A DNA stretch of 64,000 nt from Gossypium raimondii (GCF_025698545.1 NC_068571.1:16390160-16454159); one strand, 5' to 3'. Shown: positions 1 through 10,842, numbered from the stretch's first letter. Notes: generated by a model not told the origin, from the letters alone. Program-made: numbers and translations.

Positions 1-65
1 TGTACTTCTTCTGACAACCTTCTAATTTTTTTTTTTGGTATTTCCAATTCGTGACTGATATTGAA

Positions 66-1217
66 ATGAGTCGACGAGTGAAATTCTTTATTTACTATGA
101 CAGTTAAATATGTAATATAGAGGTCAGGGTGGTATTTGTAGGAGCACAGTCCGTGGAATTGACATTCAATCGTACCATTCAATTGTGTGAGATACAAGCT
201 AGAATTAGGAGAAAAGTCGAAGGATCAACCCGGGGAAGAATTTCGAGGTTGAAATGTAGATATCTTGCTTCCATTGACCACTATAGGTATGACCTATTTG
301 ATGTGAATGATGAGCTCCAGCTCGAGATGGTCATATCATTGTACGTCTAAAGTGAAAATGCTATAATTGAGTTATACGTCGAGTTTGCTGAGGTTGATGG
401 ATCTGGCCCATCTTTGACCACCATTGCGGCGGATGTCAGAACTGGAGTTGAAGCAGAAAGTCCTATTACACGGTTGTGCATTGGGTTCACTAGCTTGTTA
501 CAAAGCTCCTACTACGATATCCTCAAAACACCTATGGGTAGACACTTGTCAGTCTCCTGCACGAATCTAAACTTCAAGAGCCAGTACTAGCCGGGGTATG
601 AGCATAACCCTGATATTGACATTCGAGCTAGACATTCAATCAATGCGTTCGATTTTAACTTCAGTGTAGGCTCGTTGTCATGGGCCGAAAGCACTTATAC
701 CGGGGGTTCATCAACGTACACTGGACACCAAACTAGTGCAAATTTTGGCGGGCACATGGGTTACAAAAGATTTAATGACTTACTCCTTTCCATGAGGACC
801 GACGAGGGTACATCGAACCCCTTACTAGAAGGGGACAATGAAGGCGCAGATGAGGAAGAATATGCGGCTGAGGAAGAAGATGTAGATGAGAAAAAAGATG
901 CGACTGATGAAAAATATACATGTGAGGAACAAGGGACAACAAGTGCATTTGACGGGGAGGAGTCAGACCCTTAGCCAATTCGACAGTGCAGACCTGATGG
1001 TTCGGAGGTGGCATTATTTTTCGAGTTGAAGCTGGTTCCAAGGGAGCCAGGACCTTGCGAGTTTGACGATGACGACTCGGACAATGCCCCAGATCCAGAT
1101 CCAGATCCGTGATACATGGCATATGAGCCTTCGCCACACATGACCAACATTGACCTATCGGCCAAGGGAGTTTCCGTATTACAATCCGGTGACGTAATAC
1201 CGTTTAGTATTAGTTAA
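66..1217 (+). pseudogene. MULE (Mutator-like) transposase, N-terminal part only
   Basis: The ATG at 66 opens a frame that stays in register to a TAA at 1215, interrupted only by in-frame stops at 105, 348, 588, 972 and 1110. The start (VKFFIYYD), the segment VVFVGAQSVELTFNRTI near residue 22, and LYVEFAEVDG match the PB1-like N-terminal region that precedes the catalytic domain in plant MuDR-type transposases. An acidic, low-complexity linker rich in E/D follows (about 835-960). The DDE catalytic core and the SWIM zinc finger are absent, so this is a truncated copy. Because the frame has stops but no frameshifts, it looks like a slowly mutating, once-coding sequence. Family assignment rests on recognised motifs, and no terminal inverted repeat was identified. 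Confidence 0.6.
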
Positions 1218-1525
1218 ACATTAGCAACCAATGAGCTAATATTTGCTTCCATTTTACTTTACATGCAAAAACCATGTGAGGACATCATACAAAGGTTATT
1301 AATATAATTTATGAATAATTTTAATAACAAATTTGTTTGAAAAAATTACAAATGTATAAACGAATGTACTACACTTAGGCCACCGAAAACAATAGTCCTG
1401 ACATGTCTCGCTCATGGTCACAACATTACCCCTGCATTTTGAAAAACTTTACGTTTTAGTCATTCAATTAACATCGTTGTTTCATAAGAGCTTCCATATG
1501 CTCGTTTATAACCTATAATTAATTT
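1218..1525. other. AT-rich spacer, nothing recognised
   Basis: About 300 bp between the MULE remnant and the first Copia LTR. I see no ORF, repeat or promoter signal in it. It ends with AATTT, the target-site copy of the Copia insertion. Confidence 0.5.
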
Positions 1526-1901
1526 TGTGAAAAATATAATATCGGTAATGACAATATATCGCAAAGAAAAATAGAAATAGAAAAATAAAGAACACACAGA
1601 TTTTACGTGGAAACCCTTTCGGGAAAAAAACCACGGGCAGAGGAGAAGAAAATTCACTATGTCGAATTTGAATTCATTACAAGAGGAGTAGACTATGCCT
1701 ATTTATAGGCTTGTAAACCTTATTCTAATAGGAGTGAAACTCCTTATTCAAATAATATCAAATAGATGGAGTTTAATAAGGTTTAAAAAACCTTATTCTA
1801 AAATAAAATAAAAGAAGTATAATTCTATAGGGATTTTACTTTTATTTTATTTTACCACAGTATTTTATTTAAATAAGGATTTGGGTCACTTAATTCTAAC
1901 A
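1526..1901 (-). repeat. 3' LTR of Copia-A
   Basis: 376-bp partner of the LTR at 5933-6306, with the same TGTGAAAAAT start and CTAACA end. The host target AATTT lies immediately outside it. Confidence 0.9.
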
Positions 1902-1913
1902 ATCTCCACCTTG
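1902..1913 (-). other. Polypurine tract of Copia-A
   Basis: Directly before the 3' LTR on the minus strand is TCAAGGTGGAGA, the usual purine-rich primer for plus-strand DNA synthesis in this group. Confidence 0.7.
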
Positions 1914-2004
1914 ACACGAATTCTTAATGAAGAAGTTCTTCATCGCGAACTCTCAACGAACAAGTTTCTCCACCTCTTCCATAAAATCCCTTAAGGGTTT
2001 ATCT

Positions 2005-2706
2005 TCAACAATGAACACCAACCAAGTCTAAGCAATGCTCAAACTTGGTTATAGGAAGTGACTTAGTCATCATATCTGTAGGATTTTCATGAGTACTAAT
2101 TTTCCTCACAACAATATCACCACGAGCAATAATATCACGAACAAAATGATACTGAACATCAATGTGTTTTGTTCTCTCATGAAACATTTGATCTTTTGTA
2201 AGGAAAATGACACTCTGACTGTCACAAAATACTGTATTGATTTGAAGGTCTTCATTGAGTTCACTAAAGAGTCCCTTCAACCAAATAGCTTCTTTACAAG
2301 CCTCAGTAATCGCCATGTACTCATCTTCAGTGGTAGACAAAGCGACTGTAGTTTGCAAAGTGGCTTTCCAACTGATTGCACAACCTTCGATTGTAAAGAC
2401 ATAACCAGTGAGAGATCTTCTTCTATCGAGGTCTCTAGCAAAATCAGCATCAACATACCCAATGACTCCATCTCTAGTTCTTTCAAACTATAAGAAAACA
2501 TCGGTAGTACCTCGTAAGTATCTTAAAACCCACTGAACTGCTTTCCAATGTTCTTTACCAGGATTTGCCATGTATCTGCTAACTGCACTAACTTCATATG
2601 ATAAATCTGGACGTGAACAAACCATAGCATACATGAGAGATCCCACTGCACTAGAGTATGGAACATGTGACATGTACTCAATCTCATCATCTGATTGTGG
2701 AGACAA
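2005..2706 (-). pseudogene. Copia-A RNase H and polyprotein C-terminus
   Basis: Minus-strand segments hold GSLMYAMVCSRPDLSYEVS, then the RNase H core ([30 protein letters not shown]) and the end motif [17 protein letters not shown], finishing close to the 3' LTR as expected. At least one frameshift near 2490 and another near 2360 break it. Confidence 0.85.
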
Positions 2707-2759
2707 AGCCGATGAAAGTCTGAAATGTGCTGCTAAAGGAGTATTAATAGGCTAGCATT

Positions 2760-3786
2760 CTACATATTGAATCTGGAAAGAACTTTCTCAATGTACCATT
2801 TTTTACTTAGGTACAATTTACTTAATTTTCTATCCCTGGGAATCTCCATACCAAGAATCTTCTTTGCTGGTCCCAAGTCTTTCATCTCAAATTCTTCACA
2901 TAGTTGGGCTTTGACCTTTCTTATCTCTCCTTTATCTTTCGCTGCTATCAACATGTCATCAACATAAAGGAGTAGATACACAAAAGAACCATCACTATTT
3001 TTCTTAAAGTAAACACAATTGTCAAAGCTACTTCTTTTAAAATCATGAGAAGTCGTAAAGGAATCAAGCCTTTTATACCACTGCCTTGGTGACTGTTTCA
3101 AGCCGTAAATGGATTTTTTCAGCAAGCAAACATAGTCCTCTTTTTCTGAGACTGTAAAACTCTCTGGTTGTTGCATGTAAATATCCTCCTCAAGTTCTCC
3201 ATGCAAAAATAAAGTTTTTACATCTAACTACTCAAGCTCCAAATCATGTATGGACACAATACCAAACAAAGCTCGAATCGAACTATGCTTCACAACTGGA
3301 GAGAACACATCTGTGAAGTCCACTCCTGGAATTTGACTGTAACCCTTTGCAACAAGCCTTACTTTATATCTGGGTTCTTCAACTCTTGGAGTCCCCTCTT
3401 TCTTTTTAAACACCCATTTACAACGAGCAACCTTTTTACCTTTAGGAAGTTTCACAAGATCCCATGTTTGATTTTTGTGTAGTGATTCCATCTCCTCTTG
3501 CATAGCAAACATCCTCTTGCATAGCAAACATCCACTTTTCTGAGTCTTCACAACTAACCGCCTCAGAATAATTAGATGGCTCTTGGTTTGCATCTATATC
3601 TTCATCCACATTTAAAGTATAAGTAACTAGATTAGCCTCGGCATACTTCTTTGGAGGTTTAATTTCTCTTCTAGTTCTGTTTTTGGTGATAGAGTATTGT
3701 GGTGAAGAATCAACTCTATTTTGAATTTTTGTACTGGCTTTAGTAGTCGACTCTTTTGTAGATTCTAGATTAATCTGATGCTCCAC
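2760..3786 (-). pseudogene. Copia-A reverse transcriptase
   Basis: Contains CKWVFKKK, VRLVAKGYSQIPGVDFTDVF, the KSIYGLKQSPRQWY motif and the catalytic box YVDDM, all in order, then LGMEI. The catalytic aspartates are intact. A 19-bp tandem duplication at 3493-3530 shifts the frame within the RT N-terminal region. A stop at about 3225 divides the two main ORFs. Confidence 0.9.
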
Positions 3787-4600
3787 CTACTTTTGATTTT
3801 CTTTATGGAAGTGTTTTTAAGAGATAAGTTAGGTAGCATAGCAGTTTCATCAAAAACAACATCTCTGTTAATCACAACTTTTCTATTTTTAGGACACCAT
3901 AACTTATACCATTTTACACCAGCTTTATAACCAAGAAAAACACATTTAATAGATCTCGGTTCCAATTTTTCATTATCAACATGAGCATACGCAGGACAAC
4001 CAAAGATCTTTAAATCAGAATAGTCAGCAGGATTACCAGACCATACCTCTTGTGGAGTCTTTTTTTCAATGGCAACGGATGGAGATTGGTTGATCAAAAA
4101 ACATGTAGTAGAGACTGCTTCTGCCTAAAATGACTTTGATAAGTTGGCATTTGACAACATGCATCGAACCTTCTCCATGATCATTCTGTTCATTCGTTCT
4201 ACAATGCCATTTTACTGTGGAGTATAACGAACTGTCAAGTGTCTCACAATCCCTTTTGACTTGCACAGTTTATTAAATTCATCAGAACAGAACTCTAAGC
4301 CATTGTCTGTGCGGAGGTATTTTATTTGCTTTCCCGTCTATTTTTCAATCATGGTTTTCCACCTCTCGAAGGCACTCTGGATGGCCCCCACCGATTATAA
4401 TGAATATACTCTAACGTTCTCTTCGTGTTATGGATTCCTCTGGCGAGTCGAAATCTCTTTTGCTTCTCAAAAATGCAATGTTCACAGAACTTTAGTTTGC
4501 AAATTTCTTACCCATCAAGAAGTCCTCTTTTGCTCAATTCTGCCATGCCATTCTCACTCATATGCCCTAGGCGCATATGCTAAATTTTAGTAATATCATC
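3765..4600 (-). pseudogene. Copia-A integrase
   Basis: Minus-strand fragments carry the integrase core and its C-terminal part: TPQEVWSGNPADYSDLKIFG, then KCVFLGY and the typical NRDVVFDE motif near 3870. The N-terminal and core parts (about 4100-4600) are broken by stops and shifts, and read in pieces only. The region is collinear between protease and RT, so this is the element's own integrase, now dead. Confidence 0.75.
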
Positions 4601-4651
4601 ATCTGACAAGGAAGAGGATGACACAGCTACATCACCAGTAACAATAGAACC

Positions 4652-5010
4652 CTACAAAACATATAACTTGGCAGTCTTTCTCTGCCCTTTCATCACAATG
4701 AGGGAACCTTTGAAAATCTTCAAAACCCCACTTTCAGCTGTGTATTCGTACCCTTTTGAATCAAGAGTACTCAATGAAATTAAATTTCTCTTTAATTCTG
4801 GAACATGTCGTACGTCACTGAGTGTTTTGACAACTCCATCAAACATCTTAACTCTAATTGTTCCAACACCTGCAATTCTACATGAAGCATTATTTCCTAT
4901 CAACACAATACCTTCAGACATTGTTTCGTAAGTTGTAAACCAATCTCGATTAGGACTCATGTGGAAGGTGCAACCCGAATCAAGGATCCACTCTCGCTCG
5001 TTTTGGAATT
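4652..5010 (-). pseudogene. Copia-A aspartic protease and pre-integrase region
   Basis: The protease active-site motif D-S-G-C-T-F-H-M is readable on the minus strand just upstream of SPNRDWFTTYE. DVRHVPELKRNLISLSTLD, the conserved protease/pre-integrase segment of Copia polyproteins, follows. The active-site aspartate itself is kept, but a frameshift separates it from gag. Confidence 0.8.
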
Positions 5011-5889
5011 GTTGACAGAAGTGACTAGAAGTTCACCATTGCTGTAATCTTCTACAACATCAGCTTTACCAGAATTTTCTAGTTGTTTTCCATTTTGATT
5101 CGCAGCCTCCCTTTTGATATTGTTCTGTAGCTTATAGCACTCAGATTTAATGTGCCATTTCTTCTTGCAAAAGTTACAAGTTTTACCTCTGTTTGAAGAC
5201 TTCGATCTACCCTTAGATTTACTGCGAGGATTCCGTTCTTGTGTCCTTCCACGATCATCATCAACATTCCGATCTTGTCTCCCACAAATAATAAGACCCT
5301 CTCCCTGAGAGTCGGTTTTAACCACAAGATGCTTTATTTTATCATACGAGGTTAAAGAATCATAAACATCATCAACTGTGAGAGACTCGCGGCTATATAA
5401 AATCGTATATCTAAAGGTTGAATAAGATGGGGGCAACGAACAAAGTAGAATCAACCCTAGATCTTCCTTATCATATTGAACCTCCATAGCCTCCAAGTTT
5501 GAGAGAATTTCTTTGAACACTGTTAAGTGTTCGTGCACAGATGCACCTTCCTCCAAACGATGAGCATAAAGATGCTGCTTCATATGTAGCTTGCTAGTTA
5601 GAGTTTTCGACATACATATCTGTTCCAACCTCTTCCATAATCCAGCGACGGTCTTTTCCTTCATCACATCCTACAAAATTTCGTTAGACAAATGCAGATG
5701 TAACTGTGTTAACGCCTTTCGATCCTTGCGCTTCTTCTCTTCTTCCGTCAATGTTGAAGGCATCTTATCTACCCCTAGTAGGGCTTCCTCTAAGTCCATC
5801 TGTGCAAGAACTGCTTGCATCTTTATCTGCCACAACGCAAATCTGGTGTTGCGATCCAACAGCGGAATTTCGTACTTCAAAGAAGTCAT
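4957..5889 (-). pseudogene. Copia-A gag
   Basis: Begins at the ATG at 5889 (MTSLKYEIPLLDRN), which fits the Copia gag N-terminus; the frame extends further upstream only through the leader. A UBN2-type gag region follows (LWKRLEQICMSKTL, SLPPSYSTFRYTIL), then a basic stretch and a zinc knuckle C-x2-C-x4-H-x4-C (CNFCKKKWHIKSEC). One in-frame stop at 5668-5670 splits it, and the frame shifts after SNGELLVTSVNNS, so protease is reached in another frame. Confidence 0.85.
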
Positions 5890-5917
5890 TACCGTGATTG
5901 AGATGAACAACCCGGAA

Positions 5918-5930
5918 GCTCTGATATCAA
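5918..5930 (-). other. Primer-binding site of Copia-A
   Basis: On the minus strand, four bases inside the 5' LTR, the sequence GATATCAGAGC matches the TGGTATCAGAGC site that pairs with the initiator tRNA-Met 3' end in most plant Copia elements. Confidence 0.75.
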
Positions 5931-5932
5931 TT

Positions 5933-6306
5933 TGTGAAAAATATAATGTCGGTAATGACAATATATCGCAAAGAAAAATAGAAATAGAAAAATAAAGAAC
6001 ACATAGATTTTACATGGAAACCCTTTCGGGAAAAAAACCACGGGCAGAGGAGAAGAAAATTCACTATGTCGAATTCGAATTCATTACAAGAGGAGTAGAC
6101 TATGCTTATTTATAGGCTTGTGAACCTTATTCTAATAGGAGTGAAACTCCTTATTCAAATAATATCAAATAGATGAAGTTTAATAAGGTTTAAAAAACCT
6201 TATTCTAAAATAAAATAAAAGAAGTATAATTCTATAGGGATTTTACTTTTATTTTATTTTACCACGATTTTATTTAAATAAGGATTTGAGCCACTTAATT
6301 CTAACA
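5933..6306 (-). repeat. 5' LTR of Copia-A
   Basis: 374 bp, the upstream LTR in the element's minus orientation. It carries a TATA-like CCTATAAATA (reverse of 6108-6117) that would drive the element transcript. It differs from the 3' LTR by only a few substitutions and a 2-bp length difference. Confidence 0.9.
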
Positions 6307-7247
6307 AATTTAATAATGCATTTATTAAAATTTGAAACCTTATAACTTGTATAACTTGTTTATTAGATGTGCAAATGAAATTGTAGTTGCTCGACAATAA
6401 ATATAATATCTCGATTCAATGAGGTGTGTAGGTGTTATAAGAAATGTGAATGCATAAAGTAAGGATATTTAGGTAAAAAGATCACATGTAAATGTTATAA
6501 GAAATTAAGGTATAAACGAAAATAATGTTCAGATAAAAAATCACACATAAGTGTTATAATAAATGAAGATATAAACGATAAAAGTTAACTGATTATTGAT
6601 GTGACTCAATGATCACATGTAAATGTTATCTAAGAAATTAACGTATAAACGACAAAATGCTTAGATAAAAAAATCACACGTAAGTGTTATGATAAATGAA
6701 GATATAAGCGATAAAAGTTATATGATTATTGATTCGACTCAATGAATTCAATAACAAATAAGAGGTGTGATAGAGCAATCACGTTGAAATTTGAATGCAC
6801 AAAGTAAAGATCACATGTTAGTGTTATAATAAATGAAGGTACAAACGATTATTTATTGGACTTAATGAATTCAAAAAAATTAAGAGGGTGCGATGGAATA
6901 ACGCGCTGAACTATGAATAAACAAAGTAAGGATATTCAAATAAAAAGATGGCATGTAAGTATAAACAACAAAAGTGATTTGATTATTGATAGAATTCAAG
7001 GAATTTAATAAAAATTTAGACACGAAATGAAGTAATCAAGCTAAAATGTGAGTATTAAGGTATTAACAACAAATGTATTTTTATTGTTGATTCCATGACT
7101 TCAATAAAAAATAAGAAGTACGTACAATGATGAAGTAACTGTGTTGAAATGTTGTCACCCAAAACTAAATAAAAGAAACAAGGATTGATAGGAAAAACAA
7201 TCTATTTCACCTGGATTAAGTGAAATCCAAATGAAACCTATATATAT
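6307..7247. repeat. Degenerate direct-repeat patch, about 130-bp period
   Basis: An AT-rich stretch in which ATCACATGTAAATGTTAT and AAGTGTTATAATAAATGAAG recur with ATAAACGATAAAAGTT and GATTATTGAT...CTCAATGA. Two copies, 6481-6611 and 6612-6752, align best; others around 6420 and 6790-7130 are partial and have indels. No coding potential. It could be a decayed minisatellite or part of a long LTR whose ends are lost. Confidence 0.6.
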
Positions 7248-7669
7248 TATTAAGTATGACTCCTATTTTAGTCAAATTTGAGAAATAATCTTCTAGTTAA
7301 GCTCTGTTTATTTGTTTCAATCAAAATCGATTAATCTAGATTATTTTATTATTATTTGACCTATGAATTTAGCCTAGACTCTCTTACAACCTTAGAAAAT
7401 ATACCCATTAGATATTAGAACTCATAGCAAAATTTAGAGAATTTTGTATTTACATTTTGATTGTTCTTTGTTTTTGGATTTTCGGGGTTTAGTTTTTTAT
7501 CTCCATCTTTTGTACTCTTCGTTCTTTTGCCATTATAGTAAAATTATCTTTGCCTGTGGTTTTTTATCCTTTTTGGAGAGGTTTTTCGACATTAAATTTG
7601 TATGTTTAACTTCTTAATTTCTTTCGCTACTTTTACTTGTTCGTTGTTTAATCGGGTTGATCTCCAACA
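7248..7669 (+). repeat. 5' LTR of Copia-B
   Basis: 422 bp, beginning TA rather than TG. Relative to the partner LTR it has lost the segment that carries TATAAATA, so its promoter is probably damaged. Confidence 0.85.
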
Positions 7670-7674
7670 AGTAG

Positions 7675-7684
7675 TATCAGAGCT
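7675..7684 (+). other. Primer-binding site of Copia-B
   Basis: TATCAGAGCT lies a few bases after the 5' LTR, the core of the initiator-tRNA-Met site. Confidence 0.7.
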
Positions 7685-7716
7685 AGTTCAATTTTCATAG
7701 ATCAGCCCGTTTAGAG

Positions 7717-9105
7717 ATGACAACAATAAGGTTTGAAATTGAGAAGTTCGATGGTGAGACAAATTTCAATCTATGACAAGTTCGGATGATGGCAATTCTA
7801 GTTCAAACCGGCTTGAAAAAGGTTGTTACTGGGAAAAAGCCTGAGAATCTAAATCAAATAGAATGAGAAGAACTTGATGGCCTTGTCTGCAATCTAGTTA
7901 TGCCTCGCGCATACGGTATTGCAGGAGGAATTGATGGAGAAGACCTCATCTGCCTTGTGGAAAAGGTTAGAAACTTTTTATGCAACTAAGTCTCTGGCTA
8001 ACCGTTTAGTGTTGAAACAATGTTTATTTAGATTTCGCATGAACGAATGTGAGCTTCTTAGAGATCACATCAGTTAGTTCATCACTCTTTTAAATGATTC
8101 AAAGAATGTTGAGGTTCAGATTGATGATGAAGATCAGACTATGCTATTATTGTGCTTTTTACCCCTTTCATACAAGTCTTTCAGTGAGACCCTGATATAT
8201 GGTAGAGATAAACTCTCATTCAAAGATGTGAATGGTCATTTGTTGAGTAGATACAAACTCAACAATAAGTTTGGTTTGGATAGCAAGGCAGATAGGCAAG
8301 CTTCCATTTTAGTAGCATCAAAGAAATAAGACAAAAGGTGTTGCTATTGTAAAAAGTTAGGTCACGTCAAAGCAGATTGTTATAAACTGCAAAATAAAAG
8401 AGCTGTGAGAGTAACAAAGAAGATGTAGCTGGTGCTAATTTGGCTGATGAAAGCGGTGATGATTTCTTGTTAGTGTCAACGAGCGATAACTCCAAGCTTA
8501 CGTCTGAGTGGATCCTAGATTCGGGATGTTCTTTCCACATGTGTCCCAATAGAGAATGGTTCTCCACAATAGTGCGTATGGAAAACGATTCATCCACTAA
8601 GGTAATTGGTATTGGTACTATTAAAATTAGGATGCACAATGGGACGATTAGGACACTCTCAGATGTCAGACATGTACCTGATTTACGAAAGAATCTCATC
8701 TCATTGAGTATTTTAGACTTGAAATGATGCATAATCAACATCGAGTCAAGCAACATTAAAGTATCTCGTGGAGATCTCATTTTGTTAAAAGGTAAAATAA
8801 CCGCCAGTCTTTTTATTCTGGGAGGTTCTATAGTGACCGGTGAAATCGGACGTCCCTTATTCGTTATGGAGTCAAAGTCAACTTGTTTGGAGCGGAGGAA
8901 ACTTGGTCATAGGAGAGAAAAATGTATGACCGTTTCGTTGAAGAGAGGTTCTTTTTTGGATGTAGGTTTTGAAAAGTTATGGCACTGTATTCGTGAAAAT
9001 CAGACCTGGGTTAATTTTGATTTGGCAGTGTACAAGTTGAAGGCTAGAAGTCTTCCAGTTTCTAAGCACATATTCGACTCAGTTAATTCTCTGCATAGTT
9101 CAAGA
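7717..9105 (+). pseudogene. Copia-B gag-protease remnant
   Basis: The ATG at 7717 starts MTTIRFEIEKFDGETNF, a Copia gag N-terminus. Several TGG/CAG-type codons downstream have become stops. Further along are LLCFLPLSYKSFSETLIYGR, a zinc knuckle CCYCKKLGHVKADCYKL, and a protease with an intact D-S-G motif (WILDSGCSFHM) followed by TLSDVRHVPDLRKNLISL. A 108-codon open tail at 8782-9108 covers the pre-integrase zinc-finger region and ends where pol is deleted. Confidence 0.85.
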
Positions 9106-9156
9106 TAGGCACGTGGCGGGCTTTGACAAAGATGACGTTGTGGAAATATGAGTCAA

Positions 9157-9166
9157 TGTGGAGATT
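9157..9166 (+). other. Polypurine tract of Copia-B
   Basis: TGTGGAGATT directly precedes the 3' LTR and matches the GTGGAGAT-type tract of this Copia group. Confidence 0.6.
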
Positions 9167-9586
9167 TGTTAAGTATGACTCTTATTTCAGTTAAATTTGA
9201 GAAATAATCTTCTAGTTAAACTCTGTTTATTTGTTTCAATCAAACTCTGATTAGTCTAGATTATTTTTTTATTATTTGAACTATGAATTTAGCTTATAAA
9301 TAGGCTCTTTTACAACTTTAGAAAATACACTCATTAGATATTAGAACTCATAACATATTTAGAGGATTTTGTGTTTACGTTTTGAGGGTTTTTTGTTTTC
9401 GGGGTTTAGTTTTTTATCTCCATATTTTGTACTCTTCATTATTTTGCCATTATAGTAAAATTATCTTTGCTTGTGGTTTTTTATCCTCTCTAGAGGGGTT
9501 TTTTTACATTAAATTTGTGTGCTCAATTTCTAAATTTCTTTCGCTATTTTTACTTGTTTGTTATTTAATCTGGTTGATCCCTAACA
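9167..9586 (+). repeat. 3' LTR of Copia-B
   Basis: 420-bp partner, canonical TG start. It keeps a TATA-like TTATAAATAGG near 9295, which is absent at the matching place in the 5' LTR. Confidence 0.85.
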
Positions 9587-10014
9587 TATATATACTTAAA
9601 TCTAGGCATTAAAGATCAGGCTAGCCAAACAACACATTCAACTTGCTACAAACACATACCAATTCTAATAAATAATCAGAGCACTCAATATCTACCCACT
9701 TTAACAAAGCTGGCAAGCCAATTTGATTTTTTATAGTATATAAACACACATATAAGCAACTCCTTGCAAGAAAGATAAATTTCTCATTCATGCATTAGCA
9801 AAGGACCAAAATGAAAAAACGATGTTGCAAGATTATTAATGTTGTCTGGAAGAAAAAGAAAATTAATATTGGATAACACGAAATTCAGACTCAACTTTGA
9901 TTTTGCATCATATAGCGAGTTGACGAAATTGCAGACGCTTATTGAAATTAAATAGAAAAGAAAATAACTAGCAGCGATCACATTTGTTTTGCAACACCAC
10001 GAAAAGTCATGCAT
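9587..10014. other. 3' flank of the zinc-finger gene
   Basis: AT-rich sequence between Copia-B and the stop codon of the minus-strand gene. It probably includes that gene's 3' UTR. No convincing AATAAA was found on the minus strand, and the 76-codon minus ORF here has no recognisable content. Confidence 0.4.
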
Positions 10015-10794
10015 TTAATTTTTATCGTCCTCATCATCATCAGCAGCAGCACCATCATCGTCGTCATCATCATCATCTTCATCATCATCATCCTGCTCTG
10101 GTGGTGGAGGTTCATTTAGATCCAATAAAAAACTGGTTTTGGGCTGATTGAGATCAATATCCAAACACCTCCTCCCTCGTCCTCGTCCTCGCCCTTTTCC
10201 TCTCCCTCTCCCTTTCCCCGACGAAGAAGCCTCCTCGCCTGCAACAACAACACTCATGTTCGAGTCTTCACTCATCTTTTGCATGGTTTCAAGAGCCAAG
10301 TTCAACAGAGTGGGAGCTAGTTGCTCCCTCGGGTTAGTTTCATCATCATTATTATTTTCAGGAGAGCCCTCAGTTGGCGTAAATGTTGGCGGAGGCAATG
10401 CCCCTGGGGTTTCCCTTTGATGGGATTTCAGATGCCCGAACACCGCCTTCCAGGACGTGAAATTTTTACTACATACGTAACATGTAGGTTCACCTCTTGG
10501 AATTTCCATTTCCCTTTTCTTCCTTGCATTTGATCCACTGCCACTGCCAGGCCCAATCTGAATAGCAACATCAGTAGTGCTTCCTCTTTTTATAGAGGAA
10601 GAACCCTGGCCCTTCGGATCATCTATCCCGGTCTCATCAGCGTCATCAATGCTCATATTTTGCCCATCAACAGATTCAACACCACCACCCACATTATCTC
10701 CTTCATCATTTTTCTCAGTGGTGTTGCTCTCGTTCTCACATATCATCTGCTTAGAGGAGGGTTTGTCTTTGGGTGATTCATTAGGAGTGGTCAT
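10015..10794 (-). CDS. C2H2 zinc-finger protein with two EAR motifs (putative repressor)
   Basis: Single-exon gene of 259 codons. The ATG at 10794 is chosen because the nine codons upstream start only with GTG and a TATA box sits about 50 bp away. One C2H2 finger, C105-x2-C108-x12-H121-x3-H125, reads FTSWKAVFGHLKSHQ, a diverged form of the plant-specific QALGGH helix. Residues 193-209 are an RG/KG-rich basic run that may act as nuclear signal or DNA/RNA contact. Two DLN-type EAR repression motifs follow (LDIDLNQP at 211, LLDLNEPP at 223), which in known proteins recruit TOPLESS co-repressors. The C-terminus is almost pure Asp/Glu, encoded by a GAT/GAC repeat. Overall a nuclear repressor of unknown targets; similar plant proteins are poorly characterised. 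Not obviously broken. Confidence 0.85.
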   Translation of the reverse strand: MTTPNESPKDKPSSKQMICENESNTTEKNDEGDNVGGGVESVDGQNMSIDDADETGIDDPKGQGSSSIKRGSTTDVAIQIGPGSGSGSNARKKREMEIPRGEPTCYVCSKNFTSWKAVFGHLKSHQRETPGALPPPTFTPTEGSPENNNDDETNPREQLAPTLLNLALETMQKMSEDSNMSVVVAGEEASSSGKGRGRGKGRGRGRGRRCLDIDLNQPKTSFLLDLNEPPPPEQDDDDEDDDDDDDDGAAADDDEDDKN

Positions 10795-10842
10795 GTTTAA
10801 TTGATTGTGTTGAGATATCACAATGCCTGGATGTTGCTTGTG

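Larger units (their letters stand above)
1526..6306 (-). mobile_element. Ty1/Copia LTR retrotransposon, full length but inactivated (Copia-A)
   Basis: A complete element in minus orientation: two LTRs of 376 and 374 bp beginning TGTGAAAAAT and ending CTAACA, flanked by a perfect 5-bp target duplication AATTT (1521-1525 and 6307-6311). Between them, read on the minus strand, lie a tRNA-Met-type primer site, gag with a zinc knuckle, protease, integrase, reverse transcriptase and RNase H, then a purine tract. That gene order (IN before RT) defines Copia. The LTRs look nearly identical, so insertion was fairly recent, yet the coding region has several in-frame stops and at least two frameshifts, so it cannot move by itself. 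Total length 4,781 bp is normal for plant Copia. Confidence 0.93.
7248..9586 (+). mobile_element. Internally deleted Copia element (Copia-B), non-autonomous
   Basis: LTRs of 422 and 420 bp (7248-7669 and 9167-9586), starting TATTAAGTATGAC / TGTTAAGTATGAC and ending CCAACA / CTAACA, flanked by TATAT at 7243-7247 and 9587-9591. Inside are a tRNA-Met primer site, gag, zinc knuckle and protease, after which the sequence runs straight to the purine tract. Most of integrase, RT and RNase H is missing, giving a 2.3-kb derivative. It could only have moved with enzymes supplied by another element. The TSD is low complexity, but the LTR borders make the call firm. Confidence 0.88.

Noticed and set aside
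9784..10014. 76-codon minus ORF next to the zinc-finger gene
   Set aside because: It lies in that gene's 3' flank and has no recognisable motif or sign of expression.
10795..10821. Nine-codon extension of the zinc-finger protein
   Set aside because: The first codon is GTG and lies at the expected transcript start.
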